Assembly: GCA_009693235.1 (NCBI GenBank)
Contig: SHXR01000003.1
Span: 29,936 to 93,935 of the forward strand
Reading direction: 5' to 3'
From: Betaproteobacteria bacterium
GTDB lineage: Bacteria > Pseudomonadota > Gammaproteobacteria > Burkholderiales > SG8-39
DNA length: 64,000 nucleotides
A program made the translations under genes and the position numbers. Shown piece after piece: positions 53,705 to 63,988 of this stretch (the stretch's first letter is position 1; each line of letters starts with the position of its first letter). The notes beneath the pieces were generated by a model. That model had not been told where the DNA came from, did not search any database, and saw only the letters and a program-made list of their open reading frames with translations.

Positions 53705-55480
53705 TCAGCCATTCACCTGCGCAAACAGGCGCGCCGGCGGCGCTTCGACCGCATTGGAAAGCTCGGCGTCACGCGAAGTTTCCAGAGCGGCGAGATGGTG
53801 CGCTGCGAGGTAGGCAAACGTCATCGCCGGACCAAGCGTTGTGCCCGGCCCCGGATAGGCACCTTGCATGACCGATGACATATCGGCGCCGCAGACATAA
53901 AGACCGGTAAGCGGCGCGCCCTTCTCATCCAGCACGCGGGCGTGCTCATCAGCACTCAAGCCCACGCTGGTGGAAAGATCCGACGGAAAAACGCTCACCG
54001 CGTAATAAGGGCCGGCACCGATCGGGCGCACGCAGGGATTCGGTTTAACAGTCGGGTCGCCGTTATGGCGATTGAGGATGCTCGCGCCTTTGCCAAAATC
54101 CGGGTCGTCGCCGCGCGCGGCATGTTCGTTATAACGGGCAACCGTCCGCACGAGGGCGCTGCCGTCTACGGCAATCGCGTGGGCGAGATCTTCCAGCGTC
54201 TTGCCGCATTTCAAGTAGCCCATGGCGAGGTACGGATCGAGATCGCGCGTCTTCGGGTAGATGAGCCCAAGCCCGTAGTCGCGCAAAAAGCGCGCGTCGC
54301 AAATGAGGTGGGTCGCGAGCGATTGCGTCTGCTCGTAGTTCGCGTACATGGCCAACACAAAGTCATGGTACGAATCGGCTTCATTGGTGAAGCGCTTGCC
54401 GGTACCGTCGATGGCAATGAGTCCTGGTTTCGCGCGATCGAGAACGATGTGCGGGTAGCGTGCGGTGGTGCCGTCCGATCGTTTCATGACCGATACCGGT
54501 ACCCAAAAAGTCGGCGTGACATGATTGGTGTCGATGGCCGCTCCGCTCTTCACGGCAAGGCGGATCGCATCGGCCGTGTTGCCTGTGAAGCCGGCGGTGG
54601 CTTCCGCCGGCGGCTGCGGCAGGTATTGCGCGCGCAACGCCGCCGAGCCCCCGAATCCACCCGTTGCGAGGACGACGCCTTTGCGTGCGCGAAGGGTGCG
54701 CGGACCATCCGATTGCTTGACGGTCAACCCGATCACACGGCCTTGTTCCATGACGAGTTCATCCAGCGACGCCTCGAAGCGGATTGGTACCTGACGCTGC
54801 CTGAGGCTATGCAAGAGCCTCGCCACTAGGGCATTCCCCATGACCAGACGGGTTCCGCGTCGATATCTCAGGCGATCGGACGCGTAGCGGAACAGCAATG
54901 TACACGCGTGTCGGAACGCGCTAACCGACGCCAACGGATGCAACAGCGGCGCGATGTCGTCTTTGCCCACCATCATGCCGCCAAGGGGCATGAACTCGCG
55001 AATCGGTGGGCGTACCCGATCGAAATCCTTGCCAAGGAGTCTGCCATCAAAGACCGGCGGAATCAGCGCGCGACCACCCACCGTGGCGCCGGGCACATCG
55101 AATCGATAGTCGGGATGACGCGCGACCAGCAGAAAGCGCAGCGCTGCCGTGTGCAGGGCGAAAAAATCCAGCATCTTCGGGCCGGCATCGAGAAACGCGC
55201 GCAACCGCGCCGAGATCGTGGCATTCGGAATGAGTCCGGCGAGATAGCGTTCAACCTGTTCGCGCGAATCGGCTTGGTCACCGGCGAGCGCCGCCTTGGT
55301 CAGCGGAATCCAGATCGTGCCGGCGGAGGTCGAGGTGGTCCCGCCGACCTGATCGGTCTTCTCACAGAGTACGACTGACAGGCCAAGAATCGAACAGGCA
55401 AGGGCTGCCGACATGCCTCCGCATCCGCCGCCCACTACCACGACATCGACTTCCTCGTCCCAGCGCGCATTGCTAGTCAT
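53705..55480 (-). CDS. FAD-dependent dehydrogenase, 3-ketosteroid-1-dehydrogenase/fumarate-reductase-like
   Basis: 591 residues. FAD motif VVVVGGGCGGMSAAL, EKTDQVGGTTSTSAGTIWIP, KGVVLATGGFGGSAALR and the C-terminal GLYVCGADMSSVMQGAYPGPGTTLGPAMTFAYLA are typical of the KstD/fumarate-reductase flavoprotein group. Introduces or removes a C=C next to a carbonyl. AAAGGA precedes ATG 55480, with GTG at 55483. Converges on the AcuI-like gene. Whether the substrate is a steroid cannot be told. Confidence 0.9.
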   Translation of the reverse strand: MTSNARWDEEVDVVVVGGGCGGMSAALACSILGLSVVLCEKTDQVGGTTSTSAGTIWIPLTKAALAGDQADSREQVERYLAGLIPNATISARLRAFLDAGPKMLDFFALHTAALRFLLVARHPDYRFDVPGATVGGRALIPPVFDGRLLGKDFDRVRPPIREFMPLGGMMVGKDDIAPLLHPLASVSAFRHACTLLFRYASDRLRYRRGTRLVMGNALVARLLHSLRQRQVPIRFEASLDELVMEQGRVIGLTVKQSDGPRTLRARKGVVLATGGFGGSAALRAQYLPQPPAEATAGFTGNTADAIRLAVKSGAAIDTNHVTPTFWVPVSVMKRSDGTTARYPHIVLDRAKPGLIAIDGTGKRFTNEADSYHDFVLAMYANYEQTQSLATHLICDARFLRDYGLGLIYPKTRDLDPYLAMGYLKCGKTLEDLAHAIAVDGSALVRTVARYNEHAARGDDPDFGKGASILNRHNGDPTVKPNPCVRPIGAGPYYAVSVFPSDLSTSVGLSADEHARVLDEKGAPLTGLYVCGADMSSVMQGAYPGPGTTLGPAMTFAYLAAHHLAALETSRDAELSNAVEAPPARLFAQVNG

Positions 55481-55617
55481 CACAAGGCATCCTTTAACGG
55501 TTGCGCAAAGTGTAACAGTGGGCGGCCGGGCGACCTGATGGCATAAGCGAGCAGGCGCTGCGAGGGGTCGGCGCTGCTGCTAATCTTCGTTTGCATTAGA
55601 CCGCCTCTTAACAGCAC

Positions 55618-56109
55618 ATGGCACGCAGTGCGCACGTCTCCGAAACATCTGCCACGCAGTTTCTGCGCAAGCACGGCATCGCCTTTACCGAATATGTATT
55701 CGAGTATGTCGAGCATGGCGGCACGCGGGCGAGCGCCGCAGCCCTTGGCGTCGATGAGCATGTCGTGGTGAAGACCTTGATCATGGAAGACGAGAAAAAA
55801 CAGCCGCTGATCGTCCTGATGCATGGTGATCGAACGGTCTCCACCAAGAATCTTGCCCGTCAAGCCGGGCGCAAATCGATCGAGCCTTGCCAGCCCGAGG
55901 TTGCGCAACGTCACTCGGGTTATCAGATTGGCGGGACATCCCCATTTGGTACGCGCAAACCTATGCACGTCTATGTCGAGCGTACGATTCTCAATAGTGA
56001 TCGGATTTATATCAATGGCGGGCGGCGCGGCTATCTGCTTGGCATCGATCCGCAGGTCTTGCCACAAATCCTGACAGTGACGCCCGTCAATGTGGCCCTG
56101 GCCGACTAG
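55618..56109 (+). CDS. ybaK: Cys-tRNA(Pro)/aminoacyl-tRNA deacylase YbaK/EbsC family
   Basis: 163 residues. ATQFLRKHGIAFTEYVFEY start, the VDEHVVVKTLIMED Lys segment, GYQIGGTSPFGTRKPMHVYVE and YINGGRRGYLLGIDPQ. Hydrolyses mischarged Cys-tRNA-Pro in known members. Divergent from the flavin dehydrogenase. Confidence 0.92.
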   Translation: MARSAHVSETSATQFLRKHGIAFTEYVFEYVEHGGTRASAAALGVDEHVVVKTLIMEDEKKQPLIVLMHGDRTVSTKNLARQAGRKSIEPCQPEVAQRHSGYQIGGTSPFGTRKPMHVYVERTILNSDRIYINGGRRGYLLGIDPQVLPQILTVTPVNVALAD

Positions 56110-56136
56110 GACCGATCTCCTCAACCCGCGGGGCCG

Positions 56137-56577
56137 CTATGGGGACGTGTCGGAATCGGCAAAGGGGTTGGAGCCACTTGGCCATTCCTTGGATTGCCAA
56201 TGGCCCGTTCGCGCTGTCTCGCCTGCGGTAACGGTTCGCTCAATGGAGATGCCGACGCGCGATGCGTTGCGTAGGATCCCGAGCTTGGCGATACGAATGC
56301 GAACGCGCGGCGCGGCAAAATCCTTAATCAGCATCGATGCGATGGCCTCTGCCATTTCCTCGACCAGCCCAAACCGGGTTTTGGCAAGCGCCTTGACGAT
56401 TCGATCGACGACGACCGCGTAATCGATCGTGTCGCTCACCTTCCCCGAGGTGAAGCCCCGGTTGTTCGGCAGCGCGATATCCAGGTCGATTTCAACCGGC
56501 TGTGTGGTGGTGCGCTCACGACGGTAAATCCCGATTTGCGCATCGACGCGCAAACCATGGATGAATACGGTGTCCAT
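56137..56577 (-). CDS. folB: Dihydroneopterin aldolase
   Basis: 146 residues. FIHGLRVDAQIGIYRRERTTTQPVEIDLDIA, DTIDYAVVVDRIV, VEEMAEAIAS and IRIAKLGILRNA are the FolB segments (Glu and Lys active-site candidates). Folate biosynthesis, cleaving dihydroneopterin to the hydroxymethyl pterin. About 25 residues longer at the C-terminus than usual. Faces plsY divergently. Confidence 0.92.
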   Translation of the reverse strand: MDTVFIHGLRVDAQIGIYRRERTTTQPVEIDLDIALPNNRGFTSGKVSDTIDYAVVVDRIVKALAKTRFGLVEEMAEAIASMLIKDFAAPRVRIRIAKLGILRNASRVGISIERTVTAGETARTGHWQSKEWPSGSNPFADSDTSP

Positions 56578-56704
56578 GTTGTCGCTCGCCCTCTGATGTG
56601 AGAAGAAATTCCGGCTTTGGCCTATTGGAAACAATAGTCAATTCCGATGGATGGTAGGTGGGGGCCGACGAGAAGTACAATCTGGCCCCCTAGGAGAGGA
56701 TTCG

Positions 56705-57361
56705 ATGGGCAACGTCGTCCCTGTGATTGTCGCTTATTTGATCGGATCGATTGCATTCGCCGTGCTGGTGAGCAAGGCGTTTCGTCTTCCTGATCCGCAT
56801 ACCTACGACTCAGGAAATCCTGGCGCCACCAACGTGCTGAGGACCGGTCATCGCATGGCGGCGGTCCTGACATTGTTGGGCGATGCATTAAAGGGATTTG
56901 TAGCGGTGATGGCAACCGCCTTGCTGGTGCCCCGCTATGACCTTCCTCAAGAGACCGTGGCGCTTGCTGCACTTGCCGTGTTTCTTGGCCATCTGTACCC
57001 GGTGTTTTTCCGGTTCAAAGGCGGTAAGGGGGTGGCTACCGCAGCGGGGATCCTCTTTGCGATTCATCCTTGGCTTGGTTTGTTGACCCTGGCGACCTGG
57101 GTGGTGATCGCCTTGTTTTTCCGTTATTCATCGCTTGCCGCGTTGATCGCGGCGATCTTCGCCCCGTTCTTTACGTTTTTCCTGATCAAATCGAGTGCGA
57201 TGCTGGTCGCCGTCAGCGCGATATCGCTCCTCCTCATCTGGCGGCACCGCGCAAACATTCGCAAGCTCTTGGCGGGCGAGGAAAGTCGCATCGGTGAGAA
57301 AAAGATGCCGGCCGCCGGAGCAGCCCATTCGGAGCCGCACTCCGGGCGGAAATCCGCCTAG
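56705..57361 (+). CDS. plsY: Glycerol-3-phosphate acyltransferase PlsY
   Basis: 218 residues, five or six helices. [12 protein letters not shown] is motif 1, [19 protein letters not shown] motif 2 and [16 protein letters not shown] the later motif. Transfers acyl from acyl phosphate to glycerol-3-phosphate in the inner membrane. AGGAGAGGATTCG precedes the ATG at 56705. Confidence 0.94.
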   Translation: MGNVVPVIVAYLIGSIAFAVLVSKAFRLPDPHTYDSGNPGATNVLRTGHRMAAVLTLLGDALKGFVAVMATALLVPRYDLPQETVALAALAVFLGHLYPVFFRFKGGKGVATAAGILFAIHPWLGLLTLATWVVIALFFRYSSLAALIAAIFAPFFTFFLIKSSAMLVAVSAISLLLIWRHRANIRKLLAGEESRIGEKKMPAAGAAHSEPHSGRKSA

Positions 57362-57376
57362 CTGCGCGAGCGGCAT

Positions 57377-58432
57377 TTAGGTGGTGATGGAAGCAAGATC
57401 CCACCTGGGTCGTACTTCGAAGGCCAGCGCATTCCGAAACGGTAAGCCCTGCGCTAATCGCCTCGCCCCCGTATAGGCAATCATCGCGCCATTGTCGGTG
57501 CAAAGCTCCAGCGTTGGATAGTGCACGTTAAAGCGGCCCTCGGTACCCGCCTGATCAAGGGCTTTGCGTAGCGGGCGATTCGCGCCCACGCCCCCTGCCA
57601 CGACCAGATCGCGGATGCCGGTCTTTGCCAGCGCGGCTCGGGATTTCCCCACCAGAATCTCCACGACCGCCTGCTCAAATTCTGCGGCAAGATCCGCCTT
57701 TTCACTGGCGCTGAGGGTCCGATCGCCGATCCGCGTCAACACCGCCGTCTTGAGTCCGGCGAAGCTGAAATCAAGATTGGCGCTTTTCATCATTGGACGA
57801 GGAAGCGTAAATTGCCCTGGCGTACCACCGCTTGCCAGGGCCGAGAGGGCCGGTCCGCCAGGATATCCAAACCCCAGCATTTGCGCTGCCTTATCAAAGG
57901 CTTCCCCCGCGGCATCGTCGAGCGTCTCGCCGAGCAGTTCGTAGGTTCCTATCTGCGTTACACGCATCAGCTGGGTGTGCCCACCGGAGACCAGCAACGC
58001 AACAAACGGAAAGGTCGGTGGGGTGGCCGAAAGCATTGGCGATAGCAAATGCCCCTCAAGATGGTGAATCGGGATCGCCGGAACGCCAAGCCCCATCGCC
58101 ATGGCGGACGCGACGCTGGCCCCGACCAGCAGTGCCCCGGCCAAGCCAGGACCCGCCGTGTAGGCAATGGCTGACAGATCGGATAAGTTAGCGTTCGCTT
58201 CGGTTAGGGCGTTACGAATCAACGGGATGATCCGTCGCACATGATCCCGCGAGGCCATCTCCGGCACGACCCCTCCGTAGACCGCATGCAGGTCGACTTG
58301 CGAATGAAGCGCCTGGCCGATCAGACCCCGATCGGTGTGATACAAGGCAATCCCGGTTTCGTCGCAAGAAGTTTCGATGCCAAGGACCAGCAGCGACGCT
58401 GGTCCGGGAAATATCGGGCTGATTGGCGGCAT
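57377..58432 (-). CDS. tsaD: tRNA N6-adenosine threonylcarbamoyltransferase TsaD
   Basis: 351 residues. [16 protein letters not shown] start, metal-site [17 protein letters not shown] and the ATPase-like [26 protein letters not shown] at the end. Completes t6A37 of ANN-decoding tRNAs with TsaB/E and TsaC. Start 58432 is by homology; no strong Shine-Dalgarno. Divergent from rpsU. Confidence 0.95.
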   Translation of the reverse strand: MPPISPIFPGPASLLVLGIETSCDETGIALYHTDRGLIGQALHSQVDLHAVYGGVVPEMASRDHVRRIIPLIRNALTEANANLSDLSAIAYTAGPGLAGALLVGASVASAMAMGLGVPAIPIHHLEGHLLSPMLSATPPTFPFVALLVSGGHTQLMRVTQIGTYELLGETLDDAAGEAFDKAAQMLGFGYPGGPALSALASGGTPGQFTLPRPMMKSANLDFSFAGLKTAVLTRIGDRTLSASEKADLAAEFEQAVVEILVGKSRAALAKTGIRDLVVAGGVGANRPLRKALDQAGTEGRFNVHYPTLELCTDNGAMIAYTGARRLAQGLPFRNALAFEVRPRWDLASITT

Positions 58433-58480
58433 CGACAGCGAGCGGTGCGGGCGGCGAATGAAAGGGATTAGCAGGAGTGG

Positions 58481-58510
58481 TTGCTGATTATCTTGCAGAA
58501 TCGTTATACT
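58481..58510 (+). promoter_or_regulatory. Likely sigma70 promoter of the rpsU-yqeY-dnaG-rpoD cluster
   Basis: TTGCTG (58481-58486) and TATACT (58505-58510) with 18 bp between, about 40 bp before the rpsU ATG. The -10 is 5/6 to consensus; the -35 is weak (TTG). Position is right for the divergent tsaD/rpsU gap. Confidence 0.5.
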
Positions 58511-58550
58511 CCAAGGCTCTCCGCAGTTCACCACCCCAACACGAGTCTTC

Positions 58551-58763
58551 ATGCCGACTGTACGCGTCAAGGAAAACGAACCGTTCGAAGCTGCGCTTCG
58601 ACGCTTCAAGCGCACCGTAGAAAAGACCGGTCTTCTGACCGAATTACGGGCCCGCGAATTCTACGAAAAACCGACGACCGAGCGCAAGCGCAAGCTCGCC
58701 GCAGCCGTCAAGCGACACTACAAGCGAATTCGCGGCCAGCAACTCCCACCGCGGATGTTCTAG
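58551..58763 (+). CDS. rpsU: 30S ribosomal protein S21
   Basis: 70 residues, full length. [25 protein letters not shown] is the S21 start (quoted in part), then [21 protein letters not shown] and a basic tail. Small-subunit protein that aids mRNA pairing. First gene of the classical macromolecular-synthesis cluster. Confidence 0.96.
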   Translation: MPTVRVKENEPFEAALRRFKRTVEKTGLLTELRAREFYEKPTTERKRKLAAAVKRHYKRIRGQQLPPRMF

Positions 58764-58964
58764 CCGTTTCGGAATTCACCCTGCCTGGGCGGCAGCAGGC
58801 TTTGGCTGCTGTAGTCGTCGCGGGGAATCGGCTGTCAGGCGTGTGTCCAAACGATCGTCGCGGTGTGTTCATCAACGTGACGTGCATTTGCCCACGAGAT
58901 CTCATCGCGCACGGTGCGTCGATAGTTCTTGTGGCGTGTTCTGAACCCAATGGAGGTTCCTTCC

Positions 58965-59411
58965 ATGTCGCTGAAATCCCGCGTTACCGAAGACATGAAG
59001 GCCGCAATGAAGGCAAAGGACGCGCCGCGCCTATCGGCCATTCGCCTCCTTCTTGCCGCCATCAAGCAAAAGGAAGTGGATGAGCGGATCGAGCTGACGG
59101 ATGCCGATGTCCTCGGTGCGATCGAAAAAATGCTCAAGCAGCGTCGCGATTCCATTGCACAGTACCAGTCGGCCGGGCGCCAAGATCTGGCCGATGTGGA
59201 GGCCTTCGAGATCAGCGTGTTGAGCTCCTACATGCCCCAGCAACTTTCCGAGGCCGAAGTGCTTACGGCCATTGGCGCGGCGATCCAGGAATCGGGCGCC
59301 CAGGGCATGAAGGATATGGGCAAGGTCATGGCGATCCTGAAACCTACGCTCACCGGCAAATTCGATCTGGCCAAAGTCTCAGGGTTGGTAAAAGGCAAAC
59401 TCGCGGGCTGA
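58965..59411 (+). CDS. GatB/YqeY domain-containing protein
   Basis: 148 residues. LKSRVTEDMKAAMKAKDAPRLSAIRLLLAAIKQKE start (quoted in part), EISVLSSYMPQQLSEAEV and MGKVMAILKPTLTGKFDLAKVSGLVKGKL. The YqeY fold resembles the tail domain of GatB; its job is thought to be tRNA-related. GGAGG precedes ATG 58965. Sits between rpsU and dnaG as usual in this class. Confidence 0.92.
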   Translation: MSLKSRVTEDMKAAMKAKDAPRLSAIRLLLAAIKQKEVDERIELTDADVLGAIEKMLKQRRDSIAQYQSAGRQDLADVEAFEISVLSSYMPQQLSEAEVLTAIGAAIQESGAQGMKDMGKVMAILKPTLTGKFDLAKVSGLVKGKLAG

Positions 59412-59567
59412 CCAATAGGGCGGCCGGTCGGCAGGCCATGCCGCGGGCCTGCCGGATTCGCTAGACTCAAGCATCGCTGTCCTCTCGACCCGCGGGTCGC
59501 AATCGGTTGAGCGCGGCGGGCGGTCGGCACGGTGTTCGCCGGGCGCATCACGCGTGAAAGAAATCGA

Positions 59568-61406
59568 TTGATCACCGAGTCATTCAAGCAGGAGTTGTTG
59601 GCGCGCGTCGACATCGTCGACGTGATTGATGCGCGCGTGCCACTCAAGAAAACCGGCGCCAACTTTTCGGCCCGCTGCCCGTTTCATACCGAAAAGACCC
59701 CGTCATTTTCCGTGAGTCCGACCAAGCAGTTCTATCACTGCTTCGGCTGCGGTGTGCATGGCAACGTCATCGGCTTTCTGATGGAGTATGCGGGGCTCGG
59801 GTACGTCGAGGCAGTGCGCGAACTGGCCGAAGGCGTGGGCATGAAAATGCCGGCCTTCGAGGCGAAAACCGAGGCTGACAAACCGAACGCCGCGCCGGCG
59901 AATGATCTGTTCGAGGTGATGGTGAAGGCGATGCAGTTTTATCGCGACGAGTTGAAGGGCACGCCGGCTGCCATCGACTATTTGAAAAAGCGGGGCTTGA
60001 CCGGGCAGATCGCGGCCCGCTTTGGCATTGGCTACGCGCCTGCCGAGTCGCAGGGCCTACGCCGCGCTTTTCCGCAGTATGACGCGGCAGCGCTGGTCGA
60101 ATGCGGTCTGATCATCGAAGGTGAGGGCGGCCGCCGCTACGATCGATTCCGCGACCGCGTCATGTTTCCGATCATCAATTTGCGCGGACAAGTGATTGGA
60201 TTTGGCGGCCGGATCATCGGTGCCGGTGAGCCCAAGTATCTCAATTCACCGGAAACGCCATTATTCGAGAAGCGCCGCGAGCTGTACGGTCTGCGGGAAG
60301 CCCGGGAGTCGATTCGCAAAGACGGCGGTGTCGTGGTCGTTGAGGGATATATGGATGTTGTGGCGCTGGCGCAGCACGGCATCGAAAACGCAGTTGCCAC
60401 GCTTGGCACGGCGACGACCTCCAATCACATAGTAAAACTCTTGCGTCAGGCCGAGGAGATCGTGTTTTGTTTTGATGGTGACGCTGCGGGGCGCAAGGCT
60501 GCCTGGCACGCCCTCGAAGTGAGCCTCCCCTCCCTGCCGGATGGCAAAATGGTTCGCTTCCTCATACTTGCCGCCGAACACGATCCGGATAGCTTCGTGC
60601 GGGCCGAAGGGGCCGATGCATTCCGTGCAATGGCTGCAACGGCTGCGCCGCTTTCCGAATTCATGGTGGGCGAATTAGTGCGACGCAGCCCCGTTACGAC
60701 CGCCGAAGGGCGCTCGCGTTTTGTGAACGAAGCAAAGCCGCTGCTGCAGAAAATGGTGGCGCCTATCCTACAATTGCAATTGATTCGTGATGTCGCGCGC
60801 CGGGCCGAGCTTGACGAGCAGGACCTCACCCGGTTGCTTGGAATGCAAACCAACCGTCCGGCCGCGTCGATTCGGACGGCTGCGGCCCGGTCCACCATGT
60901 GGCGACCCGCGATGGATCCGCGGCAGACAGCGCCAACGCGCGGCATGCTGATTCCAATGCGGCGATTGGAGTGGACGATGTTGCAAAGCATTATGGCCCG
61001 GCCGGAACTTGCGTCCGCGGAATTGTTCGAATACGAATCAAGTGATTACCTGGAAGGCCGCGCCCTGACCGCCGTCGTTGCATCGCTGCGTGAAGACCCT
61101 ACGGCCACGGCGGGGTTGATCGAGCGATTTCAGAATACCGAGCATGCGCCGATACTCGATGCGGTCTGTGCCGAGTTGCTGCGGCTCAATATTCCGGACG
61201 GTGAAATCGAGGCGGATCTCAAACAAGCGCTCCTTAAGGTGCAACTTGGTCGAATTCAGGAACGATTGGTCGCGCTGACATCCTCAAGTACGGCGCCGCA
61301 GCAGGAAGGTGCTGATGGGGCGTCGCAAGGAGAGCAGGTTCTCGAGTTACTCCGGCGCAAAGGTGAGCTGCAACGGGCGCTCGGAAGTGTAGGCGGCGTG
61401 GTATGA
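59568..61406 (+). CDS. dnaG: DNA primase DnaG
   Basis: 612 residues from TTG 59568. CHC2 zinc finger CPFHTEKTPSF and YHCFGCGVHGN (Cys37, His40, Cys58, Cys61), RNA polymerase core VIGFGGRII, the TOPRIM VVVVEGYMDVVAL and FCFDGDAAGRKAA, and the C-terminal helicase-binding domain. Makes RNA primers at the replication fork. TTG 59568 (GAAAG upstream) is preferred to GTG 59532 since family members start at ESFKQELLARVDIVDVI. Confidence 0.95.
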   Translation: MITESFKQELLARVDIVDVIDARVPLKKTGANFSARCPFHTEKTPSFSVSPTKQFYHCFGCGVHGNVIGFLMEYAGLGYVEAVRELAEGVGMKMPAFEAKTEADKPNAAPANDLFEVMVKAMQFYRDELKGTPAAIDYLKKRGLTGQIAARFGIGYAPAESQGLRRAFPQYDAAALVECGLIIEGEGGRRYDRFRDRVMFPIINLRGQVIGFGGRIIGAGEPKYLNSPETPLFEKRRELYGLREARESIRKDGGVVVVEGYMDVVALAQHGIENAVATLGTATTSNHIVKLLRQAEEIVFCFDGDAAGRKAAWHALEVSLPSLPDGKMVRFLILAAEHDPDSFVRAEGADAFRAMAATAAPLSEFMVGELVRRSPVTTAEGRSRFVNEAKPLLQKMVAPILQLQLIRDVARRAELDEQDLTRLLGMQTNRPAASIRTAAARSTMWRPAMDPRQTAPTRGMLIPMRRLEWTMLQSIMARPELASAELFEYESSDYLEGRALTAVVASLREDPTATAGLIERFQNTEHAPILDAVCAELLRLNIPDGEIEADLKQALLKVQLGRIQERLVALTSSSTAPQQEGADGASQGEQVLELLRRKGELQRALGSVGGVV

Positions 61407-61590
61407 TTTCAGGTTATTCAGGATCTTTTCCGTACCCCTTTCGATTGGTTGGTTGGCCCTCTGACGACAGGTTTCGCAGTCTGTTAAGCGATTGAATTGA
61501 TGAAAGTTTGACCGGTTTTGGTCGAATTTCTAGTCTGCCTCGCTGCCGATCACACTCTTAACCGCGTTACGTCTCACTTCAGGAACGACG

Positions 61591-63942
61591 ATGGTCAAAC
61601 CCAAGGCGAAACCGAAAGCGAAAACTGCAGCCGCCAAAAGGCCGGCACCTGCGCAGCTCAAAAAAACGAAGCCGGCGCCAAAGCCCGCGACCGGGGCAAG
61701 CTCGAAGCCGGCCGCCAAGTCGCGTCCGTTGACCAAGGCTAAGGCCGCCAAGAAGCCCCAGGCCGTCCGAGCCACCGAAAAGGCCAAGAAACATCCGAAG
61801 CTTGCCCCTGCCAAAGGCAAAGCCGCAACGACCGGGAAGGTCGAGAAAAAAACGAAACCTTCGGTCAATGAGACCAAGGCCGAAAAGGTATTGCCCCGCG
61901 TAAAAGGCGCGGCGACCGCCCCACAAGGCCGCGGTGATAAGACATCGCAGAAGGCCCCTGAGAAAGCGGTGAAACCCGCCGAACGGGTCGTCATCCCGAA
62001 GGGGCGCGTGCGGGCTATCGCCGAAGAATTGGCGCGCGAGAAGAGGCGCCGCAGTAAGGGCGTAGACCGGATCGCGCCGGCCATTCTTAAGCCTGAGGAC
62101 ACCGAAGCACGGCGGACCCGCCTCAAGAACCTCATCAAGCTTGGCAAGGAGCGCGGATTCCTCACCTATGCCGAGATCAATGATCATCTGCCCGACGACA
62201 TGGTCGATGCGGAGCAGATCGAATCGATCATCACGACGTTTAACGACATGGGCATCCAGGTCTATGACGTCGCGCCCGATGCCGAACAGCTGATCATCAA
62301 TGAAAACGCCCCGGCGCCTGTTTCCGACGAAGACGTCGAAGAGGAGGCGGAGGCTGCACTGTCGACCGTGGACCCAGAATTTGGCCGCACCACCGATCCC
62401 GTCCGCATGTATATGCGTGAAATGGGCTCGGTAGAGCTGTTGACGCGCGAAGGCGAAATCGAGATTGCCAAGCGGATCGAAGAGGGTCTGAAGCACATGA
62501 TCCAGGCCATTTCAGCCTGCCCGACCACAATTACCGAAATTCTCGACCTGTGGGCGAAAGTCGAACGCGATGACATGCGGATCGATGAGCTCGTCGACGG
62601 CCTGCATGATCCGAGCGCCAAGGACGTTGCGGCGGCGGCCATTGAAGAAGCTGCCGATGCCGAACGGGAAGGCAATGAAAATGAAGAGGAAGTGGACGAC
62701 GGCGGTGCGGCCCTGGCGGCCAGCATGCTGCAGTTGAAGCAGGATTCCGCGCCGCACTTTGAGCGGATTCTTCGTTTGTCGGCCAAGCTCAAGTCAGCGC
62801 TGACGACGTACGGTCACAAGAGCAAGGAATACATCAAGGTTCGCAACCAGATTAGCAATGAGCTGATGGGCATTCGATTCACTGCGCGGATCATCGAGCG
62901 GCTGTGCGATACGGTGCGCGGCATGGTCGAACAGGTGCGTCGCCATGAGCGCACGATTCTCGATTTCTGCGTCGAGAAGGCGAGCATGCCTCGCACCCAC
63001 TTCATCAAGGTGTTCTCCGGCAACGAGACTAACCAGCGTTGGGTGCGCCATGAAATTGCCGCCGAGGCGCCGTACAGCACCGCGCTCATTCGACTCGAAC
63101 CCAACATCCTTGAGCGGCAGCAAAAGCTCATGGATATCCAACGCCATATTTCGATTCCGCTCCGTGAGTTGAAAGACATCAACAAACAGATGTCGACCGG
63201 TGAGGCCAAAGCGCGCCGCGCCAAGCGCGAGATGACGGAAGCCAATCTGCGGCTGGTGATTTCGATCGCGAAGAAGTACACGAATCGTGGCCTTCAGTTC
63301 CTCGACCTGATCCAGGAAGGCAACATCGGCCTCATGAAGGCGGTCGACAAATTCGAGTACCGGCGCGGCTACAAATTTTCCACCTACGCCACATGGTGGA
63401 TTCGCCAGGCTATCACGCGGTCCATCGCCGATCAGGCGCGCACCATCCGTATTCCGGTGCATATGATCGAGACGATCAACAAGATGAATCGTATTTCACG
63501 GCAGATTCTCCAGGAAACCGGCCTTGAGCCCGATCCGGCGACGCTGGCGGTGAAAATGGAGATGCCGGAAGACAAGATCCGCAAGATCTTGAAAATCTCG
63601 AAAGAACCGATCTCGATGGAAACGCCGATCGGCGACGACGACGATTCCCATCTTGGCGATTTCATCGAAGACACCTCGACCGTCGCGCCGAACGATGCGG
63701 CCATGTATTCGTCGTTGCGTGATGTCACCAAAGACGTACTCGATTCCCTGACACCACGTGAAGCGAAGGTGCTGCGCATGCGCTTTGGTATCGAAATGAA
63801 TACCGATCACACGCTGGAAGAGGTTGGTAAGCAATTCGATGTCACCCGAGAGCGGATTCGCCAGATAGAAGCCAAGGCGCTGCGCAAACTGCGTCATCCA
63901 TCGCGGTCCGAACGGTTGAAGAGCTTCTTGGATCAGAATTAA
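61591..63942 (+). CDS. rpoD: Primary sigma factor sigma70
   Basis: 783 residues. The first about 135 residues are a lysine/alanine/proline-rich low-complexity stretch. Region 1.1 begins near [21 protein letters not shown] (residue ~176), then region 1.2 [21 protein letters not shown], the non-conserved acidic insert and region 2 ([23 protein letters not shown] and [20 protein letters not shown] in parts). Region 3 and region 4 ([24 protein letters not shown]) end the protein. AGGAACGACG precedes the ATG. Preceded by a 184-bp gap after dnaG with nothing else seen. Confidence 0.97.
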   Translation: MVKPKAKPKAKTAAAKRPAPAQLKKTKPAPKPATGASSKPAAKSRPLTKAKAAKKPQAVRATEKAKKHPKLAPAKGKAATTGKVEKKTKPSVNETKAEKVLPRVKGAATAPQGRGDKTSQKAPEKAVKPAERVVIPKGRVRAIAEELAREKRRRSKGVDRIAPAILKPEDTEARRTRLKNLIKLGKERGFLTYAEINDHLPDDMVDAEQIESIITTFNDMGIQVYDVAPDAEQLIINENAPAPVSDEDVEEEAEAALSTVDPEFGRTTDPVRMYMREMGSVELLTREGEIEIAKRIEEGLKHMIQAISACPTTITEILDLWAKVERDDMRIDELVDGLHDPSAKDVAAAAIEEAADAEREGNENEEEVDDGGAALAASMLQLKQDSAPHFERILRLSAKLKSALTTYGHKSKEYIKVRNQISNELMGIRFTARIIERLCDTVRGMVEQVRRHERTILDFCVEKASMPRTHFIKVFSGNETNQRWVRHEIAAEAPYSTALIRLEPNILERQQKLMDIQRHISIPLRELKDINKQMSTGEAKARRAKREMTEANLRLVISIAKKYTNRGLQFLDLIQEGNIGLMKAVDKFEYRRGYKFSTYATWWIRQAITRSIADQARTIRIPVHMIETINKMNRISRQILQETGLEPDPATLAVKMEMPEDKIRKILKISKEPISMETPIGDDDDSHLGDFIEDTSTVAPNDAAMYSSLRDVTKDVLDSLTPREAKVLRMRFGIEMNTDHTLEEVGKQFDVTRERIRQIEAKALRKLRHPSRSERLKSFLDQN

Positions 63943-63964
63943 GCTTGGTTGGTTGTAACGCAGA

Positions 63965-63988
63965 ACGCCCCGTCTACGGGGCGTTTTT
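63965..63988 (+). terminator. Rho-independent terminator after rpoD
   Basis: ACGCCCC (63965-63971), loop GTCTAC, GGGGCGT (63978-63984), then TTTT. A 7-bp perfect stem just 22 bp after the rpoD stop. Confidence 0.88.

Noticed and set aside
58791..58811. CAGCAG...CTGCTG hairpin after rpsU as a terminator
   Set aside because: No T run follows; it may be attenuating but cannot be supported.
61579..62496. Minus-strand frames opposite the rpoD N-terminus
   Set aside because: Mirror of a low-complexity Lys/Ala region; no motif.
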